In this document: in pieces, positions 63,385 to 64,000 of the stretch
How the letters are laid out: every line of letters begins with the position of its first letter
Numbering within the stretch: the first letter of the stretch is position 1
Assembly: GCA_946902985.2 (NCBI GenBank)
Contig: OX336388.2
Coordinates: 1,209,720,609 to 1,209,784,608, forward strand
DNA: 64,000 nucleotides
Reading direction: 5' to 3'
Source of the DNA: Meconema thalassinum
Taxonomy: Eukaryota > Arthropoda > Insecta > Orthoptera > Tettigoniidae
Translations under genes and position numbers: made by a program
Notes under the pieces: generated by a model
The model's database searches: none
What the model saw: the letters and a program-made list of their open reading frames with translations, nothing else
What the model was told of the DNA's origin: nothing

Positions 63385-63632
63385 CGTCGGGATGAGAGAT
63401 GGAATGGATGAAGATGAATTATACTGGGCAAGGATGTGGAAGGAAGCGGCCGTGGCCTGTCAGAAGGTACCGTCCCAGCATTTGTCTTGTGCAGAAAATG
63501 GCAAACCACGGAACACTATTTCAATCAAGGCTGACGGTGTGACTCGAACCCACGCATCTACCGAGTTAGCAGAGAGCTTGGCCCCATGCCCTAACGCTGC
63601 GCTTTAGCGAGCGTAACCACCGCTGCCAGTAA
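63385..63632 (-). mobile_element. tRNA-derived SINE (family B), further copy
   Basis: GGATGTGGAAGGAAGCGGCC, GGTACCGTCC.AGCATT and GAACCCACGCATCTACCGAG match the copy at 23,051-23,418 closely. The head is at the right end, minus strand. Target duplications were not clear. Confidence 0.85.
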
Positions 63633-63650
63633 CTACAGCATTTAAACGTT

Positions 63651-64000
63651 GTGATTAAGAATATATTCAGCATACTTTTCTCGCATATTGCAACAAGTAG
63701 ATCTCTAATATACAGTAGCTTGTTTTCATACTTTCTGCAGGTCCTTTCTATCCCAAAACTCTCCCGTCAATCAGATTTCCCATGTTTATGTTTATACGAA
63801 ACCGTTGGCCAGCAAATGGGCGTCGCACCCATCACTATGAAGACACGGGAAAAGCGCCTCCAATGTTATGGTCACGTCCAACGTGCCGCACCTGGAACAG
63901 TTACCTATTTCACTTCGTCCTTTGAAATAAATGGACAACGTCCACGTTGATGACCAAGCAGTGCTGGCATGGCACAGTAAATGCTGATCTGAAAAATCTC
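63651..64000 (+). pseudogene. LINE reverse transcriptase C-terminal fragment, cut by window edge
   Basis: From about 63,810 the plus strand reads GVAPITMKTREKRLQCYGHV and QRAAPG, then INGQRPR, and in a shifted frame KQCWHGTVNADLKNL at the edge. This is the usual tail of many insect LINE polymerases (REKRLQWYGHVxR...GRPKxRW). The upstream sequence to 63,651 has an open frame but no RT motif, so the fragment is 5' truncated. Confidence 0.65.

Overview
The window is nuclear DNA of an arthropod, most likely a large-genome insect of the orthopteroid type. It is AT-rich and full of (AAT)n microsatellites and tRNA-derived SINEs, and it carries RTE, Penelope, Ty3/gypsy, mariner/Tc1, piggyBac-like and P-like elements. 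I see no complete host gene. The insect assignment rests on repeat style only and the species is not determined.

Positions 1 to about 16.5 kb are one Polinton/Maverick (adintovirus-like) endogenous virus, read almost entirely on the minus strand. From left to right it has: a chromodomain retroviral-type integrase, a DUF8207-like protein, a fibre-like repeat protein, a packaging ATPase, a two-BIR inhibitor of apoptosis, a tRNA-Leu(UAA)-like gene, an unrecognised 227-residue protein, a double-jelly-roll major capsid protein, a penton/minor capsid protein, an adenain-type protease, a PLA2-domain capsid protein, a 1243-residue protein-primed DNA polymerase B, and two small proteins at the polymerase end. 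Integrase and polymerase would insert and copy the genome. ATPase, protease, capsid and fibre-like proteins would build a virion, PLA2 would breach a membrane and the IAP would hold off apoptosis. Integrase, DUF8207, fibre, ATPase, penton and one small gene are broken, so this copy is dead as a whole, although polymerase, MCP, PLA2, IAP and the 227-residue ORF are open.

16.6-21.7 kb is a decayed Ty3/gypsy element that has lost its reverse transcriptase and carries a 106-bp piece of its own LTR inside the integrase. 21.7-31.6 kb is mostly non-coding, with three SINEs, minisatellites and one Helentron-like fragment. 31.6-35.2 kb holds a mariner derivative with 190-bp inverted repeats and a DNA-binding-only ORF, followed by a 2.7-kb satellite of 40-bp units, nearly all with a CCAAT box. 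35.4-38.6 kb is a Tc1/mariner-type element with a DDD transposase remnant and long palindromic arms. 39.1-41.0 kb is a P-like THAP element.

41.5-64 kb is repeat-on-repeat. It has Helentron-like (DINE-1/HINE-style) elements with hairpin ends and internal ~290-bp tandem units, a Tigger/pogo fragment, a directly duplicated ~0.7-kb repeat, an RTE-type LINE remnant, a Penelope element with its GIY-YIG domain, a second and longer RTE-type LINE, a TTAA-flanked piggyBac-like element interrupted by a SINE, a 290-bp foldback element, and a LINE fragment cut by the right edge.
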